A DNA stretch of 64,000 bases from an uncultured Lachnospiraceae bacterium (GCA_910586255.1 CAJUHR010000010.1:1-64000); one strand, 5' to 3'; counted from the first letter of the stretch, positions 53,017-61,847 are shown. The notes: generated by a model from the letters alone, not told the origin. Made by a program: numbers and translations.

Positions 53017-53798
53017 CTGGTCCGCCCATGGGAGACGGCCTGTTCATGGCTGTCATAAAAAATATCAAGCATCTTCCCCTGAACGGCGGAACCCTTATCC
53101 TCCACCGTATACACGGTGTTTCCGACTCTCACCTTGCTTCCCAGAGGAAGTATGCTTAAATCCGCAGCAATCGTATGCCCGGCCCGGGGAACCGCGCCGG
53201 AATAAGTGAGCCCGCCGCCGCCTCCGCATCTGTCGCAATTGCAATATCCGCTGATGGAAAACACGCCCAGAGACTGACCGCTTTGGGAGGATGTCTGAGC
53301 AGCCTCTGGCGAACCTGTGCCGGAGGTCTTTTTCGCTGTCTTTGAGGAGTCCTGCTCTGTGTTTTTGGCTGTGTTTTTGGTCTCCTTTGAGGTGCCTTTA
53401 CTGTAGCTAACCGGCTCTCCCAAAACATAATACTGATCGTCCTTTACCGTGTATGCCTTTATCTTAAATTCACTGCCCTCAAGTTCAGACCAGTCAACCT
53501 TGACACAAAAGCCGTGCCATCCGTCCTTTAAATCTGCCACCAGATCCTCCCGGTACTGGTCTGCCGCCGCATGAAGATACCGAACCGGCTCGGATTTTCC
53601 AGACCGAAAAATATGAAGCTCTACCTGCTGCACATCATTGGTATCCTCCGGATTCCAGGCCCAGCCGGAAATGGACGAGGAGTCCACCTTCGTAATCTTT
53701 CCCCTGGCAGGCGCCGCACCGGATGGAAATGTCATGACAAGCATGGTGATAAAGGATATCGTTGCTAATGACCACTGTTTCAAACAATTCTTTTTCAT
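52992..53798 (-). CDS. Secreted 3D-domain protein (YocH/Rpf-like)
   Basis: 268 residues. A signal peptide (about 1-30) leads to a beta-type region with SGWAWNPEDTNDVQQVELHI (residues 45-130), a Ser/Thr/Lys linker and a C-terminal 3D domain: FSISGYCNCDRCGG, AADLSILPLGSKV, then VEDKGSAVQGKMLDIFYDSH with the conserved Asp residues. 3D domains are double-psi barrels that act on or bind peptidoglycan. It overlaps the end of the aldo/keto reductase pseudogene by 25 bp, tail to tail. Confidence 0.87.
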   Translation of the reverse strand: MKKNCLKQWSLATISFITMLVMTFPSGAAPARGKITKVDSSSISGWAWNPEDTNDVQQVELHIFRSGKSEPVRYLHAAADQYREDLVADLKDGWHGFCVKVDWSELEGSEFKIKAYTVKDDQYYVLGEPVSYSKGTSKETKNTAKNTEQDSSKTAKKTSGTGSPEAAQTSSQSGQSLGVFSISGYCNCDRCGGGGGLTYSGAVPRAGHTIAADLSILPLGSKVRVGNTVYTVEDKGSAVQGKMLDIFYDSHEQAVSHGRTSQEVFLLR

Positions 53799-53945
53799 AT
53801 TCGTTTCTGGCACCTCCCGGTATTTATATTTTGATTATGGCAGACTGAACCATGCCATTTATTACAAGTTGTTTCCATTATATTACACAATTGTTAAATG
53901 GTCAAGGTGTTATTAATCCTGTCTGTGGTTTCCTTATCACTGTGT

Positions 53946-53990
53946 GTTACTGTTTACGGGCAATGCCATTTTATTTAGCCCATAAGGGAT
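53946..53990. repeat. Dispersed repeat copy
   Basis: GTTACTGTTTACGGGCAATG followed by CCATTTT matches the left end of the 44941 element. It lies in the 300-bp gap between the 3D-domain gene and the PTS gene. The rest of that gap holds no gene; AAAGCG/CGCTTT arms near 54004-54063 may form the PTS terminator. Confidence 0.65.
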
Positions 53991-54097
53991 ATATGATCCG
54001 CAAAAAAGCGCCCCTCTCCATGCAGCTGACCAAAGGCCCGTTTTTGCACAGAGAAAAGCGCTCTCATGTTATCTTACTTTCGCTTCTGTCTTATCTG

Positions 54098-55564
54098 TTA
54101 TTTGCAAAGCTTCTTAAATTCATCCGCCACAAACTGTACCTGCGGGCCAATCACCACCTGCACGCTGGTCTTTCCGGGACGGATCACACCGGCTACCCCG
54201 GCTGATTTAATCTTCTTTTCATCCACCTTGGTAGTATCCACCACCTCCAGGCGCAGACGCGTGATACAGTTGTCAATGGAAGATAAGTTCTCCTTGCCTC
54301 CAACGCCCTCCAGGATAATCTCCGCGATCTGGGTAAAGTTATCATTAGCCAGCGTTACCTTTAACTCATCCTCCTCATCATCCTCACGCCCAGGAGTTTT
54401 CAGATTCCAGGCTGTAATCGCAACGCGGAACACCACATAGAATACGGCAAAAGCAGCAATTCCCAAAGGAATAATCAGCAATGTTTTCTGCGCTGCCGGC
54501 AATGACGCGGAAAACAGCAGGTCGGTGGCACCGGCTGAGAAGGAGAATCCTGCACGGAAGCCAAGCAAAACCGTAATCGTAGTGAAAACTCCGTACAGCA
54601 ATGCATAAACCACATACAGAGCCGGAGCCAGGAACATGAATCCAAACTCAAAAGGCTCTGTGACGCCGCAGATAAATGCACAGATAGCGGCTGAAGCCAC
54701 CAGGCCTACTGCCACATCCCTCTTCTCAGGCTTGGCACAATGTACCATAGCCAGAGCTGCTCCCGGAATACCAAACATCATACAGGGGAAGAAGCCCGAC
54801 ATATACATTCCCAGAGACCAGCTCACATCTGCTGAGGTCTCGCCGGCCCAGAAATGGCCCAGATCTCCCAGTCCGATGGTATCAAACCAGAAAACATTGT
54901 TCAGGGCATGATGCAAGCCGGTAGGAATCAGCAGACGGTTCAGGAACGCATAGATACCGGCTCCCACTGCATCCATCCCAATAATCGCATTACCCACAGA
55001 AATCAGCACACCAAACACAATCGGCCAGATAAACAGCAATACCACAGAGGCCAGAATCGAAACCACGCCTGCCACGATTGCCACACACCGCTTGCCACTG
55101 AAAAATGACAGCCAGTTGGGCAGTTTTGTTCTCTTAAAACGATTGTAGCAGGTGGAACCAATGATACCGGACAGGATTCCGATGAAAGGATTGGCAATCT
55201 TATCAAAGGCCAGAACTTTATTCGGATCCTCCGCGATTGACGGCATCAGGGTGGTCACAAAGCCTGTGGACAGCAAGGTTGTTATCATCAGCCAGGAAGC
55301 CAGAGCCGCCAGACCGCCGGTTCCGTCATTGTCCTCTGCCATCCCGACACCAACACCGATTACAAACAGCAAAGCCATGTTGTCAATAAGCGCTCCGCCT
55401 GCCTTCACCAAAAACAGTCCCAGCTTGGGAAGAAAGCCCACAATATCGCCGCCCTGCATGGAAGCCGGGCAGAATAAATAGCCAAATCCCATCAGGATAC
55501 CGCAAATGGGGAGACACGCCACGGGAAGCATCAAAGCTTTCCCAAGTTTCTGAAGATACTTCAT
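54098..55564 (-). CDS. PTS transporter subunit EIICB, GlcNAc/glucose type
   Basis: 488 residues: EIIC (about 1-390, ten membrane segments, with GLHHALNNVFWFDTIG and CGVTEPFEFGFMFLAP) and EIIB (about 410-488) with the phospho-Cys in IDNCITRLRLEV. This is the NagE/PtsG/MalX family; it imports and phosphorylates a hexose or amino sugar with phosphate from HPr through an EIIA encoded elsewhere. Start 55564 has GAGGAGG seven bases upstream. GlcNAc is a reasonable guess because nagB is in the window, but not proven. Confidence 0.9.
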   Translation of the reverse strand: MKYLQKLGKALMLPVACLPICGILMGFGYLFCPASMQGGDIVGFLPKLGLFLVKAGGALIDNMALLFVIGVGVGMAEDNDGTGGLAALASWLMITTLLSTGFVTTLMPSIAEDPNKVLAFDKIANPFIGILSGIIGSTCYNRFKRTKLPNWLSFFSGKRCVAIVAGVVSILASVVLLFIWPIVFGVLISVGNAIIGMDAVGAGIYAFLNRLLIPTGLHHALNNVFWFDTIGLGDLGHFWAGETSADVSWSLGMYMSGFFPCMMFGIPGAALAMVHCAKPEKRDVAVGLVASAAICAFICGVTEPFEFGFMFLAPALYVVYALLYGVFTTITVLLGFRAGFSFSAGATDLLFSASLPAAQKTLLIIPLGIAAFAVFYVVFRVAITAWNLKTPGREDDEEDELKVTLANDNFTQIAEIILEGVGGKENLSSIDNCITRLRLEVVDTTKVDEKKIKSAGVAGVIRPGKTSVQVVIGPQVQFVADEFKKLCK

Positions 55565-55609
55565 ACATATCCTCCTCTCCATAAATAAAAAATTTGGTAG
55601 TTTATTATA

Positions 55610-55635
55610 AAAATCTGCTCTTGAACGCAGATTTT
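55610..55635 (-). promoter_or_regulatory. Possible attenuator hairpin in the PTS leader
   Basis: On the minus strand AAAATCTGC pairs with GCAGATTTT around an 8-nt loop and is followed by a short T run. It lies about 45 bp before the PTS start codon, so it could end transcription early unless bound by an antiterminator. No clear RAT sequence was identified. Confidence 0.5.
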
Positions 55636-56030
55636 CATTCACCTGTCATATTTTTATACGTAATTAATTAACCATGTACCCTCTTGTTTTTCTGTTGATT
55701 GGTTTCCTCTCAAGTACATATACTTGCGCTTTCAGTTTTTGTATAACTTTACTATTTTTTTTGATGTACCACCTATTATATCAGTCGTATTATACAATGT
55801 CAATATATTCTCTTTATATTTTGTTTATATTTTTTAATATTTTTTATGTTTTATTTATTTCCGTTTATTTTTTGTTTATTTTTATTATTATCAGTTCAAG
55901 TCCGTATGAACCATACGCCCCTGATACATAGCATCCTTCGCATCATCCGCCAAATACCTGTATAAGTACATCATCCGGCCGATTCCCCGTGGAAATAAAT
56001 ACCTGCCACAGCTCGTCTGAATCAAATGAC
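55636..56030. other. AT-rich region without a supported gene
   Basis: 55640-55895 is very T-rich on the plus strand and probably holds the PTS promoter on the minus strand (TATAAT-like boxes near 55790). 55897-56030 is of normal composition, and its minus strand ends a frame with YLYRYLADDAKDAMYQGRMV that I cannot assign; it may be a gene remnant. Confidence 0.4.
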
Positions 56031-56040
56031 AGGCTACTGA

Positions 56041-56092
56041 CAACAAACAAGCGCTATGCACCCGGGGAGGGTGGCATAGCGCTTGTTTGTTG
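56041..56092. repeat. Perfect 19-bp inverted repeat
   Basis: CAACAAACAAGCGCTATGC (56041-56059) and its exact complement (56074-56092) flank a 14-nt loop, ACCCGGGGAGGGTG. No T run follows on either strand. It lies within the decayed acetyltransferase region. Confidence 0.85.
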
Positions 56093-56205
56093 TGGGGTGT
56101 GTTATACGCTCTGTCGGCGTTGCCGTAAAATGCTGCCGCCGCCGTGAAGGGCAGGGGCATTTGAAGCATCGTGGATATGGATTGCCTTGTTCATCACACT
56201 CTCGT

Positions 56206-56308
56206 CCTCTGATAGAAAAAGGTGCGTTGCTCTGACAGAGCTTTCCCACACTGCCAGCAGTTGTTTTATCAACAAGGAGGATCTATCTTTTACCTCTATG
56301 ATTTTCAA
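56206..56308 (-). pseudogene. GNAT acetyltransferase 5' remnant
   Basis: TTG 56308, with AAAGGAGG eight bases upstream, opens LKIIEVKDRSSLLIKQLLAV then WESSVRATHLFLSEDE, the N-terminal helix and strand of a YjaB-type GNAT enzyme. After SEDE the homology ends. It follows the DUF362 gene on the same strand, 22 bp downstream, so it was once its operon partner. Confidence 0.55.
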
Positions 56309-56330
56309 ATCCCTATCCTCCTTTCCAAGC

Positions 56331-57332
56331 TCACCCCTCAAAGGGCGCCAAATCCTTCACCACATCCGCCAGGGCCACCGTCTGGTCATCCTGGTCAATA
56401 TCCACCAGCCTATACCGGTCATTCCCCATCCCCAGCTCCTTCATATAGGAAAGCTGGCGCAGCCCGTGGCGGGTTTCCATCCGCTCCACCAGGGCATGAT
56501 TTTCCTCCTCCTTCATGGCATAGATGATGTCCACGCAGGCCTGATCCAGAGCCAGGATATCCAGGGAAGCACAAATTCCCACATTGGGCGTCACCACCGG
56601 CTCCGCATAAATGCCCTCACAGTCACAGGAAACCGACATATTCCGCATTACATTGATATAGGCAATCCTTTTGCCGAAATGATCTGCCACCGCCTTGGTG
56701 GATTCGGTCATGCGCTCCATAAACTCCTCATCGCTGATATCCCACTGGTCACTCTGTCCGGGAGTTGTGTGAATCATGGCCTTGCCGATCTTTCCGTCCG
56801 CACAGCCGATGCCGATATTCTTGTTGGAGCCCCCGAAGCCGCCCTTGGTGTGCCCTTTAAAATGGGTCAGGGCCAGCAGGGAATCATACTCCGGCAAAGT
56901 CTTTCCCATGGACATCTCTGTAAACCATTTGCCACCCTTTACCGGCAGTGCCACTGCCCCGTTCTCATCCATGATATCCACCGGCGCAAAGGTCCAGCCG
57001 TTGACCTTTAAGGTTTCCCTGTGCTTCTCAGTAGTATCCCGGTCTCCCTCATAGTAGGAATTGGTCTCAATGATAACGCCATTTGGAAGCTTCTCCTCCA
57101 ACAATGTTCTTACCCAATCCCGCGGAATGATGTTGGGGCCGTTTTTCTCGCCGGTGTGAAGCTTTACGGCCACCTTGCCTTCCAAAATCTCACAGATACG
57201 CTCATAGATTTTTGCCAGTCCCTTGGCAGACAAATCACGGGTAAAGAACACCACCGATTCCTCTCCGGTGCGCTCCTTATAAGGGATGTAATGATCTCCG
57301 CCTGTTCCCGGAACTTTTCTTTTCTCTAACAT
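56331..57332 (-). CDS. DUF362-domain protein
   Basis: 333 residues. GKVAVKLHTGEKNGPNIIPR and GFGGSNKNIGIGCADGKIGK are typical of DUF362, a family often tied to iron-sulfur chemistry; no extra ferredoxin domain is present here. Cysteines in SVSCDCEGIYAEPV may bind metal. Start 57332 has AAGGAGG eight bases upstream. Its promoter has a MerR-type 19-bp spacer facing the MerR gene at 57647, so it is probably that regulator's target. Confidence 0.87.
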   Translation of the reverse strand: MLEKRKVPGTGGDHYIPYKERTGEESVVFFTRDLSAKGLAKIYERICEILEGKVAVKLHTGEKNGPNIIPRDWVRTLLEEKLPNGVIIETNSYYEGDRDTTEKHRETLKVNGWTFAPVDIMDENGAVALPVKGGKWFTEMSMGKTLPEYDSLLALTHFKGHTKGGFGGSNKNIGIGCADGKIGKAMIHTTPGQSDQWDISDEEFMERMTESTKAVADHFGKRIAYINVMRNMSVSCDCEGIYAEPVVTPNVGICASLDILALDQACVDIIYAMKEEENHALVERMETRHGLRQLSYMKELGMGNDRYRLVDIDQDDQTVALADVVKDLAPFEG

Positions 57333-57339
57333 GATAATT

Positions 57340-57425
57340 TCCTCCTTTTTTGTCCATGCTTTTTGGACATTCTGGTACACTTCTTGAGTGTTCCTCCTTT
57401 TTGTCCATGCTTTTTGGACATTCTG
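57340..57425 (-). repeat. Tandem direct repeat in the DUF362 leader
   Basis: Two 35-bp copies (57340-57374 and 57391-57425), 51 bp apart, nearly identical. Each has a Shine-Dalgarno (AGGAGG on the minus strand) and the inverted repeat TGTCCA/TGGACA. The copy nearest the gene gives the ribosome site in use. Confidence 0.85.
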
Positions 57426-57548
57426 AGGCGTGAAGGTGCCAAGAATCTCATAATCCACATAGTCGGTTTTCAAATCCCGAAGTATCCGGTCAACCTGTTT
57501 TTAACTTTATCCAATATGTGGTCCTCCCGGAACTATTACAGCATCCTC

Positions 57549-57603
57549 TTGACTTCCCTGCCAATTTATGCTATTTTAACACCTGAATCTGACTTTAGGT
57601 CAA
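57549..57603. promoter_or_regulatory. Divergent MerR-type promoter region
   Basis: On the minus strand TTGACC (57598-57603) and TAAAAT (57573-57578) are 19 bp apart, the long spacer of MerR-activated promoters. The imperfect palindrome ACCTGAATCTGACTTTAGGT (57581-57600) fills the spacer. On the plus strand TTGACT (57549-57554), 17 bp and TATTTT (57572-57577) would drive merR, so the same site could activate one way and repress the other. Confidence 0.8.
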
Positions 57604-57646
57604 TATAGGATTTTCCATAAATTTAAAGATTTACAAAGGAGTTTTT

Positions 57647-58087
57647 ATGTACACAATCGGACAGATATCAGAAATGTTCCATATTCCCATCTCCACCCTG
57701 CGCTACTACGATAAGGAGGGGCTTTTTCCCCATATGCAGCGCAGCTCCGGCATCCGGAAATTCACGGAGCAGGAAATCGAAACCCTGCGCGTGATCGAAT
57801 GTCTGAAAAAATCCGGCATGGAAATCAAAGATATCAGGCAATTTATGGCATGGTGCGCCTTGGGCAGCGAAACCTATAGTCAAAGGCTGGGGCTTTTTCA
57901 GAAACAAAAACAGGCCGTGGAAGCGGAAATCCAACGGCTTGAGAAAACATTAGCTATGATTCGTTTCAAATGCTGGTATTATGAGCAGGCCATACAGGAC
58001 GGGAATGAGGACCATATCCATGAGATGCTGCCGAACCGGCTTCCAAAGGATATCCAGCTTCTGTATGACCATGCCCATGAAGAATAA
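57647..58087 (+). CDS. MerR-family transcriptional regulator
   Basis: 146 residues. MYTIGQISEMFHIPISTLRY and YDKEGLFPHMQRSS form the winged HTH; a long coiled coil (about 85-118) makes the dimer. Cys at CALGSETY and KCWYYEQA could be ligands. It resembles the TipAL/YfmP-like group more than metal sensors. AAAGGAG precedes the ATG. It is divergent from DUF362, with the operator between them. Confidence 0.92.
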   Translation: MYTIGQISEMFHIPISTLRYYDKEGLFPHMQRSSGIRKFTEQEIETLRVIECLKKSGMEIKDIRQFMAWCALGSETYSQRLGLFQKQKQAVEAEIQRLEKTLAMIRFKCWYYEQAIQDGNEDHIHEMLPNRLPKDIQLLYDHAHEE

Positions 58088-58090
58088 TTT

Positions 58091-58452
58091 TTATTTTCTT
58101 TCTCTGGCTATCTGAATAACGTTTCCTGCCCATTGCCTTGCCTCCCCAAAGGAATAGAACAAATCAATATCCGTAAAATAATCATAATGCCCGCAGAGCC
58201 GAATCGATACTCTCCGCATCTCCCCATCCAGATTTCCCCTGTTTCTTTTTCCCCCGGGAGCCGTTTTTTCCTTCCCATCCCCAGCTGTCTGAGGGCCGCC
58301 TGATAGTAAGTGACAATCCGTCTCATATATTTCTTTTCTCGCTTCGTTTTTGCTCTGTGACAAAGACAGATCAAGGCCCAAAGCTCCGTGAACTCCTCCC
58401 TGATCTTTATATTAAAAGTCTGCTGCCCGGCACATGAAGATTTAAGTTCCAA
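58091..58452 (-). CDS. Hypothetical protein, probably frameshifted
   Basis: Two frames overlap. One (from 58452) starts plausibly with FNIKIREEFTELWALICLCH and RREKKYMRRIVTYYQAAL-like helices (here KREKKYMRRIVTYYQAAL); the other (to 58091) ends plausibly with MRRVSIRLCGHYDYFTDIDL and YSFGEARQWAGN. A shift in the A6 run near 58265-58270 would join them into about 119 residues. Family not recognised; it is the last gene of the unusual cassette. Confidence 0.35.
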
Positions 58453-59627
58453 AATCCCTCCCGGTTCTCCGTGTGAATGGGGATAATGGCCTCTCTGGGC
58501 GATACCCGGTTGATCACTTCTTCGATCACCTCCGCCGGGGCGTGGCCGCTGGTGTGCATGGGGATGGCATCATATTTTTGCACAAAATCATGAAGCCTTT
58601 TGTCATATGCCTTCTGTTCCGAATCCAGATACCCCTTCCACATGGAATAAATCACAATGGGCTTCAAATCCGCAAACCGTTCCACCCATTTCTCATACTT
58701 CGGTTCCCCCTTAATCACGGTCACAAACCCGTTCTTTCTCATCCACGCCTCCTGGGTCATCCCCACTCCCGGCAGAACAAAGTCAAACCGCACTTCATAG
58801 GCATATTTGAAATCATAAAGGGGGGTTGCCCTTCCGGCCGTCTCACGGAAGGTCTTAAGCTGGGAATACACGTAGGAATTTCCATACATTCCCATGCCGT
58901 AAAAGGCGCCTGCCTGATAAAAAGAAGCCAGAGAATCCAGATTGGTGGAAGAGCATATCAAAAATACATGGCGGTGGTCTTTAAACAATTCCTTAGCTTC
59001 TTTATAAAGCTCAGCCTCAGAATACGCCTTTTCCCCCGTCCTGCTCATCATGGTTCCCTCTGTAATCAGGATATCAACGGGACGCTTTCCCTGGCAAAGA
59101 ATATACTTCTCGATTACCTCAAACAACGCCTTTCCCCGATACCCATGATTCCGATAGTCCCCTGTGTGAAGAATGGTCTTGTCCGGCGTCTCAATCAGAA
59201 ACATATAAGCATCATAGGCCGAATGATCCACCAGATAGGGGGTCACCCGGATATCTTCCACCTCTATGGGACAATTCACTTTCAGGCACCCCACTCTGTC
59301 CTCATCCAGAAGCACTGCCAGCTCCGCCTCCCTGTGCAAGGCCCGGTTGATATTGATTAGCACCTTCCTTGAAACGCTGCCCATATAGAGGGGAATATGG
59401 GCGGGAATCTCCATAAACCTGCCCATGTGATCCCCGTGGTAATGGGTGAAAAATACGGCGTCCACCTTCTCCGCATCCCAGGAAAGCACCGCCCTTTTTC
59501 CCTCCTCCCCTTTCTGCCCGGGGAGATTTTCCCCAAAATCAATACAGATTTTCGCCTGTCTCGTGGAAACAAGCGCCACGCACCCGCCGATCTGATCTCC
59601 TCTAAGCACCTTGATCTTTGTCCCCAT
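58407..59627 (-). CDS. MBL-fold hydrolase, RNase J-like
   Basis: 406 residues. The metallo-beta-lactamase motif THYHGDH (61-67) binds two zinc ions; LVDHSAYDAYMFLIET, HTGDYRNHGYRG and MHTSGHAP give the later metal and beta-CASP motifs, as in RNase J and related nucleases. It has no C-terminal RNase J domain, so its substrate is open. It overlaps the upstream part of the next gene and follows the double-HTH gene by 23 bp, with AGGAGG before its ATG. Confidence 0.85.
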   Translation of the reverse strand: MGTKIKVLRGDQIGGCVALVSTRQAKICIDFGENLPGQKGEEGKRAVLSWDAEKVDAVFFTHYHGDHMGRFMEIPAHIPLYMGSVSRKVLININRALHREAELAVLLDEDRVGCLKVNCPIEVEDIRVTPYLVDHSAYDAYMFLIETPDKTILHTGDYRNHGYRGKALFEVIEKYILCQGKRPVDILITEGTMMSRTGEKAYSEAELYKEAKELFKDHRHVFLICSSTNLDSLASFYQAGAFYGMGMYGNSYVYSQLKTFRETAGRATPLYDFKYAYEVRFDFVLPGVGMTQEAWMRKNGFVTVIKGEPKYEKWVERFADLKPIVIYSMWKGYLDSEQKAYDKRLHDFVQKYDAIPMHTSGHAPAEVIEEVINRVSPREAIIPIHTENREGFWNLNLHVPGSRLLI

Positions 59628-59650
59628 AAATACCTCCTGTCCGTTCCTTA

Positions 59651-60220
59651 TCAGGTCCCGTCTACAAAATCATCATCGATTTCTTCCCGCAAAGGCTTAC
59701 ATACCAGCACAAAGCTGTCCTCATCCCAGGAAAAACAATGGTCAACGGGGTCATAGAAAACCTGATATCCCATATTGCGCAGCACTTCAAAATCCCTCTG
59801 TCTCGTCCGCTCCGACAGGCCGGGAAACATCTGGTTGTAGGAATCCTTTGCCGTGAAATACTCCCGAACCTCCCCGTCCTCCTCATTGTCCTTCTTTTCC
59901 CACAGAGGAATATCATCGTTCTCAAGCCCGGACATCAGCTTTCCCAAACGGTTCAGCCTTTTCAAATGAGCCATTTTACAGGGCGCCGCCTTCTCATTCA
60001 GTTTTGGTATCCCTGTGATAAAATACCCCTTCCCTTTTCTGGAATATTTCACACTGACCAGGCCCGCACCCTTAAGATCCGCCAGGTCACGCTGCAGAAG
60101 GCGCTTGTTGTAGGGAAATACCTCACAGATATTGGAAAACTGGGCAATCTTATATTTGCATATCACTTCATAGAGCCGCAGCTGGCGTTCCAGCCGCGGC
60201 ATTTTGTCCTTTTCCTTCAT
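59651..60220 (-). CDS. Protein with two DeoR/WYL-type HTH motifs
   Basis: 189 residues. FPYNKRLLQRDLADLKGAGL near residue 35 and LSERTRQRDFEVLRNMGYQV near 140 are both winged-HTH recognition helices of the DeoR/WYL type, linked by a charged stretch with KDNEEDGEVREYF. There is no WYL sensor domain. Start 60220 overlaps the stop of the upstream gene (ATGA) and has AGGAGG upstream. Probably the cassette's regulator or a DNA-binding partner of the MBL protein. Confidence 0.75.
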   Translation of the reverse strand: MKEKDKMPRLERQLRLYEVICKYKIAQFSNICEVFPYNKRLLQRDLADLKGAGLVSVKYSRKGKGYFITGIPKLNEKAAPCKMAHLKRLNRLGKLMSGLENDDIPLWEKKDNEEDGEVREYFTAKDSYNQMFPGLSERTRQRDFEVLRNMGYQVFYDPVDHCFSWDEDSFVLVCKPLREEIDDDFVDGT

Positions 60221-60825
60221 AAAAATTTCCTCCTGGCCTCCGATGTCATCTTTTTTATCTTTTTCCTGAACTGATCTATGGTTTCCTGATTCTCCCGGCG
60301 AATATCCAGAGAAAGGTATCTCTCCTCCATATTCTCCGGCAGTCTGCCTCTCACCTCCATAATTCCCATATCCCCGGCTTCTCTCCATACCCGATAAGAC
60401 CAGGTCTCCTCCACAACCTGAAAATCGCTGCCTGTGCGGGATACTTTCGCCATGCGAAGCATCAAAACAAGCCCATCCGCACTGAATTGATCCAGGATCT
60501 CAAAGTTTGGCTCACCTTTTTCTTCATAATTCCATACCTGAAGCCCTTCCTGCCCCTCTCCCATCTGGCTTTCGATGCGTCTCAGTTCCTCCCAGGCCGC
60601 TTCCCTGCGCCTTAAGCATTCCGCTTTTATCTCCGGCTCTCCATTATGCTTTTCCTCCCTCCGGTCATAATACCGAATCCTGCCCTCCAGTTTCTTCTTT
60701 TCCTCCTTAAGCCTCTCCTTCACACAATCTCCAAATCTCTCCCGGAAATATTCCCGGGCCTCTTCCCTGCTGCCTCTTCCACTTCCTGCCACTTCTCTCT
60801 TCACTGCCAGACATAAATAATTCAT
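60217..60825 (-). CDS. Unrecognised charged protein of the 58-64 kb cassette
   Basis: 202 residues. The first 100 are highly charged and helical (VKERLKEEKKKLEGRIRYYD), probably coiled coil. The second half is beta-rich: NFEILDQFSADGLVLMLRMA, TWSYRVWREAGDMGIMEVRG. No known family. It is the first gene after a 180-bp gap with its own extended -10 and is coupled to the HTH gene by a 4-bp overlap. Confidence 0.65.
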   Translation of the reverse strand: MNYLCLAVKREVAGSGRGSREEAREYFRERFGDCVKERLKEEKKKLEGRIRYYDRREEKHNGEPEIKAECLRRREAAWEELRRIESQMGEGQEGLQVWNYEEKGEPNFEILDQFSADGLVLMLRMAKVSRTGSDFQVVEETWSYRVWREAGDMGIMEVRGRLPENMEERYLSLDIRRENQETIDQFRKKIKKMTSEARRKFL

Positions 60826-60886
60826 TCATTACCTCCCAGATAATAAAAATGCCTTTTAATTGTCAATGTGCGCTTTTGATAGTGGC

Positions 60887-60895
60887 AGTATATCA
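60887..60895 (-). promoter_or_regulatory. Extended -10 promoter within the cassette
   Basis: TGATATACT on the minus strand, 62 bp before the 60825 start, identical to the box at 18759. It splits the cassette into two transcription units. Confidence 0.45.
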
Positions 60896-60974
60896 CATCT
60901 TATCTATGTATCGCGTCAATAGTATGACGGGTCAAATTTTCTCCCATATCGATACCTCGTCTGAACCGTTAGCC

Positions 60975-60986
60975 GTGAACAGTAAC
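60975..60986. repeat. Dispersed-repeat end motif
   Basis: GTGAACAGTAAC, identical to 38979-38990, 19 bp after the stop of the 61005 gene. CGTTAGCCGTGAAC just before it may be the other arm. Confidence 0.6.
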
Positions 60987-61004
60987 GATGCCTCCTCTGA
61001 CCCC

Positions 61005-61847
61005 TTACCATGCCTCCCCCGTAAGTCCGGCCAGGATCAGCATCCTGTCCATAGCCTCAAGAATATCCTCCAAATGATAGGCATACTCTCTATTGCGGCT
61101 CCACTCCTCCTCCACCAGTTCCCGCTGTCTCTCATCCATGTTTTCCAGACAATGCTTTCTGACAGATTCCTCCCCAAAGGCCGTCCCCGCTGCCAAAGTC
61201 TTGTAATCCAGTTCCCCCATGACATACCGGAGCCTTTCCGGCCCCACTCTTCCGAATATCCGGTTAAAAGCCGTCTTGACGGAACGTTCCTTTTCAAAGC
61301 TCTTATTTGCCCGCTCTTCCCTTTCTGCCCGTTCCCTCTCCCCCTCTTTCTTTGTCCACTCATGACAATATCTGTCATAATCCTCCAGCCACTGCTCCGG
61401 AACCAGAACCCGGAACATAAGAAGAAATCTCTCCGGCTCCACTCCTTCCAATATGCTCTTTCCGCCTGACAGATAAATCATTGCCACATACCACTCATAG
61501 CCGGAACACCCCTTTTCTTTTGCCTGCGCCAGAATTTCTTCCTCCGCCTCGTCCCAATCCGGGGCATCCACGATTCTGCGTATGATGAGAAACAGCAGTT
61601 CCTTTAAGGGCATATCCCCTTTCGCCATGGAAACCGCCAGAGCAATATTTTCTCCATCCTCTCCCCGGCTTTCCTCCTCCCACATCTCTGTCACCTCATC
61701 CAATGCCAAAAGCCCACTCTCTTTTGCCGCAAAGCTGCATAAGCACATAAACTGCATCGCCGCAAATATCTGCTCTCTGTGCCGCTCAAAAGCTTCCTTT
61801 GCGTATGGTAACGCTTTCCTTTTCAAAATCTCCAAAGCTTGTTCCAT
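61005..61847 (-). CDS. Unrecognised protein, possibly FliG-like C-terminal fold
   Basis: 280 residues, almost entirely helical, no membrane segment. A highly charged segment at about 165-190 separates two domains. The last 90 residues (LRYVMGELDYKTLAAGTAFG, VRKHCLENMDERQRELVEEE) have the helix pattern of FliG-type armadillo domains; this is pattern likeness only. GGAGAAAAGA precedes the ATG, 15 bp after the stop of the next gene upstream. Confidence 0.6.
   Translation of the reverse strand: MEQALEILKRKALPYAKEAFERHREQIFAAMQFMCLCSFAAKESGLLALDEVTEMWEEESRGEDGENIALAVSMAKGDMPLKELLFLIIRRIVDAPDWDEAEEEILAQAKEKGCSGYEWYVAMIYLSGGKSILEGVEPERFLLMFRVLVPEQWLEDYDRYCHEWTKKEGERERAEREERANKSFEKERSVKTAFNRIFGRVGPERLRYVMGELDYKTLAAGTAFGEESVRKHCLENMDERQRELVEEEWSRNREYAYHLEDILEAMDRMLILAGLTGEAW

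Noticed and set aside
55674..55931. Membrane protein in the T-rich region
   Set aside because: The frame is open only because the plus strand is T-rich (Phe, Ile, Tyr, Leu); no ribosome site.
58473..59360. 295-codon plus-strand frame
   Set aside because: Antisense to the MBL-fold gene, which has its full set of metal motifs.
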